From assembly GCA_018816555.1 (NCBI GenBank), contig JAHIVT010000127.1, positions 1-32,734 on the forward strand: a DNA stretch of 32,734 bases. The letters run 5' to 3'. Source of the stretch: Pseudomonadota bacterium (GTDB lineage: Bacteria > Desulfobacterota > Desulfobulbia > Desulfobulbales > SURF-16). The number at the start of each line of letters is the position of its first letter. Position 1 is the first letter of the stretch. Made by a program: the position numbers and the translations under genes. Positions 32,243-32,734 of the stretch are shown here, one piece after another. The notes under the pieces are model-generated. The model was given only the letters and a program-made list of their open reading frames with translations. It made no database searches and was not told where the DNA came from.

Positions 32243-32734
32243 TCTGCCCCCTGAAATTCGAAATGAAGAGAATTAATTTCCAAAAATGTTTTCTTAAGTA
32301 ATTTCAATTCTCATACCAGATAGCACTAATTTTATATTTTTTTTGGGGGGAGCTCTGAAAAAACTTGCGGAACACTTATTTCTTTTCAGCTTCCCAACCA
32401 TGATTTTCCCATATAACTATTTGAAATAATATAATTTATACTGACTTCTTAAATTATATATTACAGGGCAAAAATAATCATATCCTGTAAGAAGGACGAC
32501 AATTTCTCTCATATTTCAAAAGGGATTTATTAAGAAAACAGCGAATGGCGTTGCGAGCAGAATGAATGCTTCAAGCTGAAAGTCGCAATTTTAAGACAGG
32601 GGAAATGGTTGCTTATCAAGGCCTTGCAGTTGCTGCCACAAACGGACTGTCGTCACATGGGAACAGAATTTCCTTAAAAAACAAAGGGGTTTGGCGTTCT
32701 CATCCCAGGAGAAATCAATCTTTACCATAGGAAA
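32243..32734. other. Right-edge non-coding region
   Basis: These 492 bases hold the promoter of the small PEP-CTERM gene and otherwise no supported gene. 32260-32520 is AT-rich with a T/G-run near 32335-32350. On the minus strand a frame of 46 codons from an ATG at 32728 is open into the right edge; it has no ribosome-binding site within the window and is not called. Confidence 0.45.
32304..32318 (-). promoter_or_regulatory. Weak sigma-54-like element of the second PEP-CTERM gene
   Basis: Read on the minus strand the sequence is TGGTATGAGAATTGA. It keeps the GG at -24 and TTG at -12 with the correct spacing to the PEP-CTERM promoter at 12516-12530, but the invariant GC is GA. It lies 62 nt before the ATG, like the first gene's element. 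It may be degenerate or accidental. Confidence 0.3.

Noticed and set aside
32591-32728. 46-codon minus-strand frame at the right edge
   Set aside because: Too short, no ribosome-binding site within the window; it could be the start or tail of a gene outside but cannot be judged.

Overview
The window reads as a chromosomal segment of a Gram-negative, anaerobic or microaerobic bacterium, most likely a Desulfobacterota member close to Desulfobulbales. This is inferred from gene content, not from a marker gene: a three-subunit B-type succinate dehydrogenase/fumarate reductase, a DsrE-family sulfur-relay-like protein, lone KamA and PflX radical-SAM enzymes, PEP-CTERM surface proteins, a KtrAB-type potassium system, a TAXI solute-binding protein and several envelope proteins. 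There is no phage, integrase, intact IS, rRNA, tRNA or CRISPR array. Most genes are moderately GC-rich; 487-1320 and the non-coding stretches near 27.96-28.25 kb and 32.26-32.5 kb are clearly AT-rich.

Layout. 1-303: N-terminus of a minus-strand exported protein. 487-1086: an orphan AT-rich membrane-anchored protein. 1321-6500: a tightly overlapping plus-strand operon of a TetR regulator, an RND (MMPL/HAE3-like) permease, a LolA-fold periplasmic protein and a DUF1302 outer-membrane protein. Together they look like an envelope-spanning exporter or lipid-transfer system with its own promoter and operator. 6840-9869: methyltransferase, 8-Cys mini-protein, cupin, CBM9-like protein and DUF4197 protein, followed by a MITE-like inverted repeat. 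10277-11613: NfeD plus SPFH/stomatin pair. 11755-12444: a PEP-CTERM protein with a good sigma-54 promoter and an upstream 24-bp palindrome. 12861-14738: a lytic transglycosylase. 15224-15583: DsrE-family protein. 15834-20084 (minus): mgtE, ktrB/trkH, ktrA/trkA and a secreted unknown, a cation-homeostasis cluster. 20700-22786: divergent KamA and PflX radical-SAM genes. 23115-27460: sdh/frd CAB followed at once by an orphan TAXI binding protein. 27504-27959: UspA. 28484-30178: a secreted PHP-like metalloenzyme with a His-rich N-terminus and an EF-hand loop. 30474-31802: a PIN-PhoH ATPase. 31826-32242: a second, variant PEP-CTERM protein.

No single locus is plainly a new defence or mobile system. 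The best candidates for something undescribed are: (i) the TetR/RND/LolA-like/DUF1302 export cassette; (ii) the sigma-54 plus palindrome architecture in front of the PEP-CTERM gene; (iii) the mgtE leader hairpin that would hide its own Shine-Dalgarno; (iv) the 22-bp perfect palindrome and helical-turn direct repeat in front of the sdh/frd operon, which also carries a TAXI protein; and (v) the secreted PHP/EF-hand protein.
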